This document shows, in pieces, positions 19,555 through 32,748 of a DNA stretch of 64,000 nt (its first letter is position 1; each line of letters starts with the position of its first letter). The stretch covers positions 426,417 to 490,416 of the forward strand of contig CAKOGP040001224.1 in the NCBI GenBank assembly GCA_933822405.4, written 5' to 3'. The position numbers and the translations under genes were made by a program. A model generated the notes under the pieces. That model had not been told where the DNA came from. It ran no database searches and saw nothing but the letters and a program-made list of their open reading frames with translations. The stretch is from Cylindrotheca closterium. Taxonomy: Eukaryota; Bacillariophyta; Bacillariophyceae; Bacillariales; Bacillariaceae.

Positions 19555-22500
19555 TTATTGAGCAATGCCTTGTGACATGTACTGGAAGTAGTCGTACTGC
19601 TTCGTTCCGTATGACGAAGTGGCTTCTTTGATTACGTCCAAAATGGTGGAAATAGTTTCCTCCTTGTTTTTGCCAGCACACAGTCGTTGTTTGAATTTGG
19701 CAATAATCTCGTCGCAGTTCTTGCCTTCAAAGGCATGGAAGGTGCTACCCTTGGATGTGATTTCGAGAAGCGTCACAAATGTGTTGGTGTGAGCTTGCAG
19801 CGCAAGGAAGCCACAGCAAAATAGTGTCACAAACTCAGAAAACAAGGATGATCGGACTCCGTCCATGACATCAATCATTTCTTCTGTTAGCTTGAAGGGC
19901 GTGTTCAATTCCAAACTGAAGTTACCACCAGGTGCAATTCCGAAAACAAATCCAAAATCAATATGAATCACATGACCAACCGTATCCAGCAAAAGATTTC
20001 CATTGTGTCGATCCTTGAACAGAAAGAGGTACGACAAAAGTGAATAGGCAGCAAGACTCTTCACAAAATTGTTTTGGAAGGATTTGAAAGCTTCACCAGG
20101 ATCAGCTGCGAATTGTGACATTCTTCTAAGATGCTCCTTTAGACCACCTTTGCCGTAGCCAGGTCGCTTCTTCAAAGCGTCAAAGGACATGGCATTTCGC
20201 ACCATTTCAATAACCCCAGTAGTTCTTCCGGTTGGCAGAATGCGATACGGTAGAAGCCAAAGGTCCAATCCAGCTTCGTGAAAGGCTTCCTTGCACAGCT
20301 CAATGAGCTGCATCACAAAGGCTTCTTGGCGCAAATCATCGTTGGACTTTACAATTACACCAATGAGATCGTATCCAGGCTTCGCTGCTTCATGACTGTT
20401 TGCGGCAATACGGGAGCGCTTCTCGGCCCATCGTTCACCAAAGGCAAATCTTTGCCAAAAGGCGGAATCTTCGTTCAAAATTTGTTGACTCTCCTCCGAC
20501 ACCTTGACGTATTCCAAATCTTTCTTCACTAGTTCCAAGAGTTCGCCATTTGTAATCATACCACCCTTCCAGAGCGACAGGGCCTGCAAAACGGCGGGCG
20601 GCAAAACACCACAACCGACAAGTCGTTGGTCAATGTCACCAGCATCGATCTCTGGAAATTCCCGTCCCATAAAGGTTCGAGTGCCCAAATCACCTTTGCG
20701 TCGCATATTGGGAGTCAATGCCTTCGCGGCATCTTGCATACTCAAGGTTCCTTGCGCTACGTGATATTGGATCAGAAGCAAACGGATAGCTTCCATAGTG
20801 TCATTTTCCTCCTTGGCTTCGGCAGTGAGCTCGGGCTGTTCATCTTGTGCTACCGACGAAATTCCCAATGACAAAAGCTCGTGACGCGCACTGTCTGACG
20901 ATGAGCTAATTGGCGCATCTCCAGTCATTAACAATTCGACGGCAAGCCTTTGATCCAATTGCTGCAAGTGACGCTGGACTGCACCAGTAGCCCCAGCAGC
21001 AATTGTATTACTCTTCGACATGCCTTTCATCATGATGGAATTCAATACTTCCCGTCTCAAGTCTTGCTCTCGCGGGCTGGTTGCGTTGCCCATGGAAGAG
21101 ATTCTCTTCAAGGCAGGTGCTAGGGATCTGTCCTCGCCATTGCCATTCATGCCTTCACTGCCATTCATCTCGGCCTCGTCTTCCTTGCCATCCGCCAAGG
21201 ATGGGATAATCAATTTGTTGACAACTGCTTGGGTTACAAGCCCTTCGACCATTTCCTTTTCAGCTGTCGGTGTAAGAATTCTCGCTGCTCCATTCTTGCC
21301 ATCAAATCTGCGTAATGCGTCTGCAATCATGGTAACCACAAAGAAAAAGTAAGCAATAGAAAAACAAACAAGAGTGCATTTGTGGCAAACGTTTCACTTA
21401 CGACGCTGTTCTGGCTCATGATGCAGTCCTTCCGTGCTTCCAGGGTCTTCCACCAAAGTACCACCTGGAGTGTTTGGTATGGGTGATGACAGTATTGAGG
21501 GATGGGGAGATTCCGGTGCCAATGGCACATCTGTGACAGCTGTAGCTGCTTCCTGAGGTGCGCTTGCGCCTTTCACTGGTTCGCTGGCAGACTCGGATTG
21601 GGGTTGAATTTCCGACTGTTGTTCTACATCGGCCGAGTCATCATTTTCGCCTGACTCCGAACTTGCCGCCGCCGTGGGTTCTCCTCCATTTGCGTTCACT
21701 TCTTTCAAATGGTTCTCGTCCTCTTGTTGATTTCGTTTTTCCTGTTTTAGCTTTTCACTCTTGAATTGTTGATTCAGTGTATCCACTGCGCTTTCTGTCA
21801 CACCTTCGTCATTCACCTCGACCAACAATAGCACTGGCGTTCGCTCCTTACTTCGAAAGACGTGACCTTCTGTAGGAGGAATTCGTACTACCCGTGTATG
21901 CGATTCTTTAACTGTATTCAAGGGATCCCCACCCATGGCACCTGACGAATTCAATCGAAAGAGTTCATTTTGCAACATTGCCGCTCGTTCTGGCACTGGC
22001 TGATGAAATAACTTTTCAGCAATGTCGCATAATCGTTTGGTAAAGGCCATGTGACTTGACAAATAATCCGCATTCCTAGCAATCCGGAGTGCCTCTTCGG
22101 CTAGCTTTTCCGGTCCCACCTTGGCTTCGTCCATCGATTGACGTCCGCGCAGCTTGTCCAACCGACAAGATCTGGAAAGAACTTCGGTTTGCGTCAAGCG
22201 ATACTTTTGTATTTCCGCCATCCAGTTTTTCAGTAGCATAATTTGGTGTTTGGTTGGATTGAGATAACCACCCACTGTGACACTGCCACCACCCCAGCCC
22301 GATTCAAAGTCAAAGAGCATGCTTTCCAATTCGCACAAGAATCGAATCACGGCAAATTTGCGATTCCGACAGTACTTGAGTGTCTTGGCATCCTCCAAGT
22401 CGGCCGTGTGACTCCAAATCAATTCAATGGCCAAATGGACACTGTGTTTGGCCGCCATGGTCAACAAAAAGTCTTCCATCAATTCAATGCGTTGGAGGGA

Positions 22501-23628
22501 CGCAACATCCGTTGGTGGAAGCATTTGCAAGTGAATATTACAAAGCTGAGGCCAATAGAACGCAATGGTTTGAATCTCTCCATCGTCGCACAAATCTAGC
22601 AAAAAGTCCAAAATGCATTGAAGCAATTCGGTAGACGTGTATTGCTCCGTCGGCAATGCCTGTTCGGCCAACATTTTGAGGGATGTCCCCATGTCTCCCG
22701 CCATTCGAAAAGCTTGTTTTTTGAGGGCAGCCATTTCCTTGTCACGAATTCCCAAGGATTGTTCCATGAGCTCCAAGAGTTCCAGCACACCAATGATCCC
22801 CTGTTCAAATTCCGTCGCTAAATCGTGCAAAGTCGATGACGCCCGTTGAAGCGCCTTGAAATCGGGACGAATGAACAATTGGGCCACTTCGCTGGGGGAT
22901 GTTTTGGTTAGTTGCAACTGGCTGGTAAGTGGTTTGGGATTGTCATGATCAATTTCCAATTCGGGTTTCAACTTTTTCAAGACCATGTATCGGGCCTGTT
23001 GAATGGCGTATTGATCCAATTCTTGGTAGCGGTACATTTCCCGGACAAAGCTGACATGATCAACGACGCCTTGTGCCACAAAACAATTCTCACTAATATC
23101 GACCCGCTCTTCTTCGCCATATTGCAATATGGGTGTCCCTTCCTTGATGAGTTGAAATTCGAGTCGTTCCATCTTTCCGCAGGAATGGCAATAGGGTTGG
23201 TGTTTCAAATTTCGCTTGTTATGCGATCGCGGTTTGACCTTGCTAAAGGTTTCCATTTCGACAGTGTTTTGGCCCTCTGCCAAGGATCGTTCCAGTCCAG
23301 CTGTAATGGCCGACAACCAGACTTCCCGACATTGATTGGTCATGGCTCTACATAGCAAATGGGTCCCTTGATGAGTCACCAGCCGAAAGGCGTCATTTCC
23401 AGACGATGATAGTGCCACCACAAGATACATGGTCATGGGACGATCACCATCGTCATAGGCTTGTTTGGAATCGTAACAGACCAGTTGGACGCCAAAGAGG
23501 ATGGCAAAGGACAAGACTTTGGAAGATGAGGAAGACGCCACACCGGGACGTTTTTCAATTTGACGGTACAGCGATCCCTTGCAAACCCCATGCATTCGTT
23601 TCGCCTGATAAAAGGACGATGACGGCAT
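19555..23628 (-). CDS. Phosphatidylinositol 4-kinase, type III beta-like, with N-terminal PH domain
   Basis: The enzyme phosphorylates phosphatidylinositol at the 4-position on Golgi/endosomal membranes. Exons 23628-21402 and 21320-19555 (81-bp intron) give 1330 aa. A PH-like domain opens the protein (about residues 15-95, ending in the conserved Trp of 'CREVWLSAITAGLERSL'). A helical lipid-kinase domain lies near 300-390, with 'LLDLCDDGEIQTIAFYWPQLCNIHLQML'. A Glu/Ser-rich linker follows (about 625-740). The catalytic domain fills the C-terminal 330 residues: 'KSNDDLRQEAFVMQLI', 'RILPTGRTTGVIE', the catalytic loop DRHNGNLLLD and HIDFGF as the activation-loop DFG. The C-terminus YDYFQYMSQGI matches PI4K beta. 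PH domains are absent from animal PI4K beta; their presence here is notable. The upstream region is shared with the giant membrane protein gene. Confidence 0.93.
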
Positions 23629-24476
23629 TATTGTGGTTCTTCCCGCAATGTTGGAACGGGATTTTTTTCGTCGTAGCTTGTGAATTTTGTTGTGTGTTTT
23701 GGTTTGAGTTTAAAGCTCAAAAAATACGCGCTAATGGAAGTGTAGTGAAAGTGTGCAATAAAGGAAGCTGTTGCGTCGCTGTTGCTGTTGCTGCTGCTGC
23801 TGCTGTCTACCTTTTCAGATTGCTGCCCTTGCTACAGTAGTATGTAGGATATGTGAACAAGCTTGTGAGTGGGTGCACTCAATACAACCGTTGAAGAGTT
23901 GAGAAATGCCAGCTACGTGAATCTCTACGAAGCAGGTCTGCCGGCTTTGAGATGAAATAGGCCTAACTCAGTGCATTGATCTGAGTAGTCAAAGTGGTCA
24001 TTTCAGCTTCCATTCTTCTGATTATGATGATGATTTAAATTATTTTTTTATTTGTTCCACTGGTACTTTTGGTTGCGGCTTGTGGGAAATGGAAAGTTTT
24101 CGTTGATGCTATTGGACAATCTAGTGGCCAAGATTTAACGGAGAGAAAAATTAGCGCTCGAATCAGTCCCAAACGTAGAAAATTACGTGTGGGTTCGGAA
24201 CGGGCTTCACACTGCTGGCATTTCATACCTGGGATTTTTGTCGACGACTTCCGCCAAATCCATACAGTAGTTCAGTACCTCCGTTCATTGTTTTAAACAG
24301 AACAGAGCAAGCTTCTTCAGCTCCCCAATACAGAGCAGTAGCTTTGATACCTCAAAGAGACTAGCGAGCAAAGTATCCTCGCCAATTCTTCAACAAAACG
24401 ATATCAGTAGAGATAGAGAAATCAGAGTCACAAATACAAAACTCTCGTCTCCTGCTGTTGCTTCTGCTTTCTCAAA
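23629..24476. promoter_or_regulatory. Divergent intergenic region of PI4-kinase and the giant membrane protein
   Basis: These 848 bp have no credible frame. The region must contain both promoters. A GTT/GCT-rich trinucleotide run lies at 23778-23805. A second A/T-rich stretch lies at 24026-24057. Nothing else stands out. Confidence 0.4.
23778..23805 (+). repeat. GCT/GTT trinucleotide microsatellite
   Basis: Ten consecutive units of GCT, with GTT variants, are read directly. The repeat is non-coding, in the 5' flank of the PI4-kinase. Confidence 0.85.
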
Positions 24477-27400
24477 ATGTCTGACGAAGATGAACAATTG
24501 GCGCTCAAGCCGCCGGCATTCAATCGATTGGGAAGTATTGGAGAAGCCGTTGTAGTTGAGGACGATCAGTCTATAAGATCTGGCAGATCTAGAGGCAGCC
24601 GAGGCAGTAGGGCCAGTGGTAGTGGTAGAAACAAGAGCAAACGAGACGGTCTTTCCAGTTCCAGACACAGCAAGCACAGTTCGAGACACGGTCTTTCCAG
24701 TTCCCGTCATAGCAAAAAGAGTAGTCGGGATGAGCTTACTAGTCCCAGACATTCCTCAAGATCGCCTCGACGACCACCCAGGAATAATGCTGCTGGATTG
24801 TCGGTGAGCATGCACAATTCGGTCTCGCAAGATTCTCTATCGTCCTTTGGAAGTGGACGAGCCAAATCGGTCCGGATTGCTTCCAATAGCAGTGATTCCA
24901 ATTTACTCATGGCAAGACACAGTGGTAGTGGGCGTGCAGCTAGTTCGCGCAATTTGAACAATCAATCCTTTTCTTCCATTGGATCTGGATCACGCAAAAG
25001 TACTCGATCCTCTGGGGGTGCCAACAATCGATCTCCAGCAAGACAACGACCCGCTGGTGGCGGAGGTCGTGGACTAGGGAGCCGCTCCGCATCGGTGGCC
25101 ATTGGCATGGGCGCTGGTGGCCGTGGCCGGGGATTGGGGGCCCGTGCTCAATCGGTACGATTGGACCGCAATGCCTTTGCTGCACCCGCAACCCCGTCTC
25201 GCAACCCGCTGATGAGCGCTTCCCCACATTCCGCTGGCCGTCCCGGACTGATAGGGTCCACTTCCTTTGGCACGCCTTCGAGCAAACGTGCGAAATCCTC
25301 CCGAAGATTGGCCTTTAGCGATGATGAAGATGATAAACTTCACCGTCGATCCACACGGCGCATCGCCTTTGACAGCAGTGACGACGATGATGATGCACTG
25401 GCCATGCGACGCAGTCGATCCTCGAGGCGCATTCTGAGTAGCGACGATGAGGATGAAAACTTTGGGCGCAGTAGTGGTAAATCTTCCAGAAAATTAAAAA
25501 CCAGCTTTGCCGAGGGTACAGAGGGGACCCCTCGCAAAAAGACCAAACGCCGAATGAATCGAGAAAAAGGTACTCGCAGGAGAAAGTCTACTCGGAACTT
25601 GATGGGCAAACCCTCGCGGAACGATATGTCCGGGCGCATTGCCACCGCCCCCGAGAATATCCGAGTCAGCAATGCGGGCAATTTTGGACTTCGATTGGGA
25701 AAAACCTTGTTGTTTGCACCGCCGGGGAGCGAGAATCAATTCCGAGATGCGATCGCGGCAAAAGCAGCCATCCGAAAAAAGAAGCGAAAACGAAAATGCC
25801 CGAAACTACCTTGGCAAAAGGAGGAGGAAGAGGTGGATCAGTCAACCACCAATACCACCCAATTGACGGGTGCCAGTACCGTTGCGGGAAGAAAAGCAAT
25901 TGGTCTACAGGTTTTGCGAGTTGCTGGAGATGCCGAAGCCATTAGGAGTTTGCAAGAAAGTACTCGAACGGGAGGATATGTCGATCTGTCCCAGATTTCC
26001 AAAACACCAAAGATGTTTGCACCGAGGCATTTGTTGGAGATTGAAAGGGGGGCTTCCGTTCTCATCTCGAATCAATCGCTCATCAAACATCATAACTTTC
26101 AGGACCTGGGAGAGTATGGAGCCGTGGTTGTCACAATGAAAGCCAAAGATCCACTCGCCAGTGCCGATACTACCCAGAAGGAAGAGAAACCATTGAAGAA
26201 GCTCATCAAGTCCCAGGACATTCGAGACTTTGACTTTGAATCCGAGGTTGGTCGTATTGAACGCGTGTGGCTTACCCGTCTGCGCCGAAATATTATGGCA
26301 AATTTGGATATTGTCAATGGGTTGCGATTGAGCCGACAACTGCAGAACTATATGCCGCTACAGTCGGCGTCCGATGCCTACCTTATTGCACAGATCATTG
26401 CAGCTCTTGAAGGAAAAGGGGGCGAAGAAGCCAGCTTTATTTTGGATGTCGCATTCAAGAGTCGAAATATCTCAAGAATCATTTCCCAAACAGCTTCTGC
26501 CATCTTTGATTTCAAAGAGCACGACTATCAACTGCTCCGATGGATTCGACTTGGTGACATGTCGTCGCGTTATATTTTGCCTGGGATCTCACAGTTGCCA
26601 TTCACTGAGAATTTGACACCCTTGCGAACATACGTTCCATGGATCGTTACATCATTGCTCAGTGGAAAACAGGAAGTAATTGGAAGCAACGAGAAATACG
26701 CCATTGCCCAAGACATGACTGCTGAGATTCACGGACACGAAATCATCAATCGAAATCGTTATGGAACTTTCATCGGTCGTCAAAAGACAATCGAATTTCG
26801 ATCGGAGAACCGATTCCCTGCCGACGATGCCGTTCTTCGAGCATTTAGTACCCAACCAATACAAACGATGGTGGACTATGGCGTGGTGTTCACATTGCGC
26901 TTGCTGGCACAGCACTGGCGAAATATGGTCTCGGCAGATTCCAATCACTTCGCGAATGATCGCCTCGATCAGTTGGACCCATTTGAAGCCATTCGAGTCT
27001 ACATTCCTTCCGTCTGCATTGCAATATCCTCGTTCCGTGGACGCAGCGGTTGGGATTCTGCTGTTTTGGCGGAATTTGTGAAGAAGTGTCAATATCTGAA
27101 ACCCGCCTTCACAGCTGATAAATGCCGATCATTAATGAATGAAATGAAGCATAAAATAATCCCTAGCCTCTGCGCGGGAATCGAATCAATTTCGGATCCA
27201 CTCAACCGCTGGCTTGACTCCATTTCCGCAGCTTGCACTCTTCTCGAGAACGAAGCAAGAACAATTTACCAAAAGATCACGACGGTAGAAATTGGACTGC
27301 GCCTTGGTTACGATCTTGTGACGCAAGTCAACTTTGAAATCCCTTCAGACGAGGATTTATTGATGGCTCTACTATTACATTTGAGAGGCAAGAACCCAGG

Positions 27401-30400
27401 AAAAGAGGTTAGAGAACGGTCTCTTCGCGACGCCATCTCTTTAATGACACCTCGAGATCAAAGAACCTTACTGGAACTTGTCAAGAAGAACCAGATTGAA
27501 TCAAAGCCTGCAAAGTTTTTGCTTGATCGTGCGAGGGCCTTGGCCAAGCGCATACTACGACGGGAGTATTTCAGTGAGGCTATTCGACACTTGTCTATGG
27601 GAGAGGAAACAGAAGACATCTTCCATGATGAATGGTACTGGGTTTTCGAGGGCGAAAAGAGGGGTGTGTATATCTTTGACGAAGATTCATCAACCAGGGA
27701 TTCTGATTGTTTCATCCATGCGGACTCTGGGGTCAGGCGCTTTTTCGATCTGGATGATGAGACTGTCAAGTTTTGCACCTACATTCCAATCGCCGAAGCC
27801 ATCTCCAGGGCGCAGCGCTGCTACATGAATATCGAGTTGGACCACGGGAAGAGATTTAGATTCAATGCTTTCATGGAGTTTTCATTCTTGCGTGTTGCTC
27901 TACGTCAGCTGGCTGTGGTTTCCCTCATCTTTTGCGAAGAACTAGATGATGCACGGATGACTGTTCTTCGAGAAGTGCAACTCGAGAATCAAGAAGCAAT
28001 CGAGGTCCGCGACATGAAGCTGGGGAATACGTATTATGTCTACAATGAATTGACCAGAACCTTTGATTCGTTTGCGTATGAGACCCAGATTCGCCCTGGC
28101 GATCCACAATGGTCAAGGTTGACAGAAAGAAAGATTCTGAAGATAGCTCCCCAGAACATGGTACTTGTTGGTGCTGGGCCTTCTGGATTCCTGACTGCGA
28201 TTCACTGTACGGAAAGCGTACTTGCCAGTGGAGGTATGATAAAGCTCTATATGGAAAGTAAGGCAGGCAGGGATGCAGAATATTTCGAATCTGCTGAAGT
28301 AGTGCGGCTGGATCAACGTTGGACTGCCATGCTGAGGTACTATCTTGGCACTGTCTTTGAAGATGCCTTTGTTCCTACAAGCGAGACCAATCCAATGCTG
28401 GGAAATAATGAGTAAGATTTTCGCAAGACAGGGATTTTGAATACATTTCGCCTATCTCTAAACCATCGTTTCTTCTCCTCGCAGGCCATCGGAGGGTTTC
28501 TTGGAAGTCGCAACGAAAGATCTCGAAAATATGCTCCATATTCAGGTTTCAAAGTTGTGGTCGAAGGGACTAATCCAGGTTTTCACTGATGCTGATGCGC
28601 GATATGATCCAGAGACGAATGCTATCATGAAGGATGGCCAGTATTTAAAAGTGGGTGATTTGCTGGTGCGAAAACTGAACGGAGACGGGAAAAAGAGTGA
28701 CCTCTCTCATTCTTGGAAAGTCACTGATGTGACCAAGGTAACAACACTTGGCATCGAAGACTTGAAGCCGAATACGGAATATGCAATATACGTAGCGCTC
28801 CGAGATGAAGTCTTACCGTTCAAGCTTACAAAAGTGGAACTTCAGTCAAGGACATACACATTTGAATCTTTGTCCGATCGCTCAAAGGACATCGTTGTCC
28901 AAGCCCATACTCTTCCAGCGATATATCCGAAGGGAACACAGAGACACATGGATGTCGAAACGTTCAAAATTGAATGTCTTGAACCAAGTTCCGAAGGTGA
29001 ATACAAGAGTCAAGTTGTCCCAATGAAGAAGGTTCGGAACTACAAGTTCACTCTTGACCTTCATAACACGCATGTTTTCCAATGCGTCGGGTAAGCTTCT
29101 TGATTGTCGGTATGTTGAGTGTTGCAAGAAGCCGCGGCAACTAACTTTATCTTTATTTCAGGAAAAAGGAGGATTCGACTACTCATCTAAGCACAACAAC
29201 ATCTGAACCTTATGGATTGTGTTGCCTCCAGGGAGCAAAGGTTTCATTTGTGATGCATAACTTCGGAGTCACCGTCCGAAACAAGGTGACTACAGTATTT
29301 GGGGACAATACAAAAATGGTCAGACAAGATGCGGTTGTGTCACAGATGGTACCGCTCGTCAGAAAGAAATATTGGAAGTATCACTTTTTGCATGTGCTCG
29401 GGGGGTCCCTGGAGGCTCTTGAAAGTCTGATGGAAGCAATCATGCGCTTCGCCAAAAAGACGAAATCATTCCGTCGCAAGACTCTACAAATTCGATTTGT
29501 GGAGACCTGCGATAACTTCTCCTTGGGAATGGAAATGACGCACGTTTACAGGAACTGGAGAGCCGGCATTGGGCAAGAACTTGCCAAATCGTTGAAGAAG
29601 CCTCCAGCGTTTGACGTGATTGGAATGGAGCCGAAGGATTACATCGCGCAGAACATTGATAAACTATGGTTTCAGGCAACACTGGAAGTATTGACGGAAG
29701 CCAAAGCCTACGCACACTCAGCTCGACGCCGTGTCCCCCATTTCTATTTGGCTCCATCGCACTCGGATGACGACGTCGGCGAGTTGGATGTTGGCGACGC
29801 ATTTACACTGAAAGAAAAGCCTGGCGAGAGGTATGAAGTCGTTGTTAAGGATGACGAGTTCGTATTCTCTAGAAATGCAAACGGTCACATGACAAAAATG
29901 ACACTTGATCGGCAAGTTCGTCGGGACAGTGACCTCACGCGAGCCTTGGATGGTGTCGCCGAGTCGAAGATTGCTGTTTCAGTTTTCACAGTGGGGCAGT
30001 TTGTGAACCATAGAAGTGCGAGAGTTAACAATGAGAAAGATGGCTACGTCTATTCGTTCATAGGGAATGAGCAAGCAACTCCCCATTTTATGAGAGCTGA
30101 CAAATTAACTGGAACTGCCATCAACGCCATGTTGGTCAACAATTTTGTGCGAAGCGCTGTTGAGAATGTTCCTTTCGTTTATCGCCTTGAGGGTTATTGC
30201 GTAAACACTAATACTTCGAACGGACAAGTTGTCACGAGTAGCATTGGATCGAACCATGCGTCAGATGGCTTCTTGCGGCTTGGTTTCTCATTCAAAGAAG
30301 GAGTTGATTATCTCCATGCAAAGGTGGTCGAAAGTATGGATATTGGGCAAAATATGGAAGACGTGCTGTCTCCAGATTGGAAAGCCAAATTTGCAGCACC

Positions 30401-32552
30401 TTTGGTTCCTCGCGGCATGGAGACGAATAAGGAATTCATAGACCGTCTGCGGAGAACTGTGCATAAGCTAGCGCTGGAGAAATTCATTGTGGAGCTGAAA
30501 AAGGACAAACTCCTTGCCACTGACACATTGATGGAAGTCATTCTCAGGAGGAAAGCCCAACTCGATAGAAAAAGCAAAGGTTATGACTATGAGCGTTATT
30601 GGGACAAATTTCTCAATGAAATTGAGGACCAGTTGACAGAGGCCGAATTTGAAGAGCTTGAAGAGTACCATTGCGAAGTTGCGAAGCAAGTCGAGCACAA
30701 CGTCAATGCAGTTGTTGATTTTGCAAAGAAGGAGAGCCTCTATAACGAGAGAGTGCGTTCTGAGTACTTCAACCAACCGAAGCCCGTGGACGCTATCATT
30801 AACGATGGTGCAATGGAAGCACAATTGTTCCCGGAGGCCTTCATCACTTGTGCCGCAATTGCTGCTCTCAATCTCGCTTTCGTTCTAATGCCTGTTGAAA
30901 GACGGGGGTACAACATCTTTAGTGCTTGCGGACTTGCAGTATTCAATATTATTCTGACTGGAGGAATAATCGTGAATGCAATGAGATACAAGAACAAAGT
31001 TGAAGGATTGCGCATCCATTTCTTTCATGTGAAGATCAAAGGTATTCAGAGGTCGGTTTTTGCACTAATGGATGCAAAAGAACGCTCGAACCTGAAATTG
31101 AAGAACAACCCAATAGCCAGTCACTTAGAGGAAATTGTGAAAAAGTTTCGTGCAGATGTCGCCTATTATGGCAAACCGAAACCAGACGAGTTTATGGATG
31201 CATTTGAAGACTTCAAGAAGTCAATTAATGACCCCGAAGCCATCCAAGCATTTCAGCGTTTATTGGCTCGCCATTTCATCGGGGATGTTTACCAAGACAA
31301 TGCAGCTTTGCGAGACTCTCTCGTTGAGATGTACCTTGTCTGCGATGATATGCACTACAAATTCACAAACGGCCCTGCTATCAAGAAAGGTTCCAGCCAA
31401 GCCAAAGCCCTTCTCAAGAGGCTTCGGCTCTTTTCACGACGCCTTGAGGATTCACTCCAAAAGGGTGATATTCATCTTGTCATTCTGAGATTGCGCCGTT
31501 TTGTTCACTGGCATGCATTCAGTGTTGTCAGAGCAATCTATGGTTTGTTCTGCTGTTCGTTTGCTGGGTCAAATATCCCGTTGTCGCCAATCCAAACAGA
31601 GACCCACGGAATCCTCAAGGGTGCACTCGCATTGTCCAAGCAGTACCAAAAAGAATTTATGCGACGTGAAATTGTCGACTTGAGGAATCTGCATTATGCA
31701 ACACGAGAGAGTGATATGGCATCGATGATTCTTTGCACAGCATGTGTCATCCATTACGCCTCGTGGTTTATGTTTGGAGTCCGCTTCCTTGAATTTTTCA
31801 TTCGGGTAGGCGACTTGACAGTCGATCTAGCTTACTTCGCTTTCCTCCTCACTGCAGGCTGGGGCCTTGTGATATCAATCCTTCCTGTCTTGAAGAAGTT
31901 CTACTTACTATGGGGTGTATGGTGGAATCTGGGTGGCAAGAAGCGGACCAGATCCAAAGAGAAGGGTCCTGCTCTACGCAAGTTGCGAAGACTTACTTTG
32001 TTTCAAATCTTCCTGGTTTACTTGCGATTTTGCGCAGGCTCGGCATCTGGCATTGCATTGGTATGGAATGTTGCCCTCCGTGTGTTCCCCGAAGAAATCA
32101 GCTCCGACCTGATAGTCTTGTCATGGATTTCCAAGCGCGAATATGGACTCTTTGCTGCAGGCGGAGCAATTGGACTGACCTTATTTGTCAATTTCCTGTC
32201 TCTCATCTCCGACTTTGTGCTGCAATTCGGTTTGAGTCCTCGCACTGCCCAATTCATTTGCGAGGGATACCGTAAACAAATCGAGAAAACTTTTAAGAGA
32301 ATGGACATTCGGAAGAATGATGTGGAATCCAAGTTGATGCAAGAGCGACGAACCTGGGAGTATGTCGCCGAGGAGTTTTGCCACAAGTACCGATTCGATT
32401 TGGTGCTTTCTGTGGACCGTTTTGGGGCCGTTTACCAATACATCCTCAGTGGAATGGACCCGAGCGCTGCCAGCCCCCAGCTAGTCATTTCAGAAACTGC
32501 CCCTTCTGCAGCGGCAAGTGGAGTGGAGATTGCTGTAGCCAGAGCATCATAA
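24477..32552 (+). CDS. Giant multipass membrane protein with internal GxGxxG dinucleotide-binding motif
   Basis: Exons 24477-28411, 28485-29090 and 29162-32552 join in frame to 2643 aa; both introns (73 and 71 bp) are clean GT-AG. Residues 1-400 are low complexity. Arg/Ser repeats of the type SSRH(S)K come first, then Gly/Arg-rich runs, then repeated 'SRR(I/L)' blocks each followed by an acidic 'S(D)DDEDD' block, typical of CK2 target sites. A long soluble segment (about 450-1200) shows no recognised domain. Around 1228-1260 is 'VLVGAGPSGFLTAIHC', ending in 'KLYMES': a beta-alpha-beta GxGxxG fingerprint with the acidic residue at the end of strand 2, as in MICAL-type flavin monooxygenases. 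No second flavin motif is evident. About seven membrane helices lie between residues 2070 and 2535. The length suggested callose synthase, but no GT48 motifs are present. Function unknown; a redox-linked membrane protein is speculative. Confidence 0.8.
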
Positions 32553-32748
32553 TATATGACAATAGAATTACTACATTTTTTAGACCAATGAAGCTAATCT
32601 TGTTCACCTCCGTAAAGTCATTTCATGATTCTTACTCGAACATTTTTTACAGTGCCGGAAATGATAATAGTAACAACGGATGGTGATTTTTTCAAAATTA
32701 GTTTACATAGAGTTGCTGCTGTCGCAACTGTTATTAGCTTGATACAAT

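Noticed and set aside
24477..32552. Callose synthase (GT48) for the giant protein
   Set aside because: Size and membrane segments suggested it, but no GT48 motifs appear and an internal GxGPxG motif is present instead.
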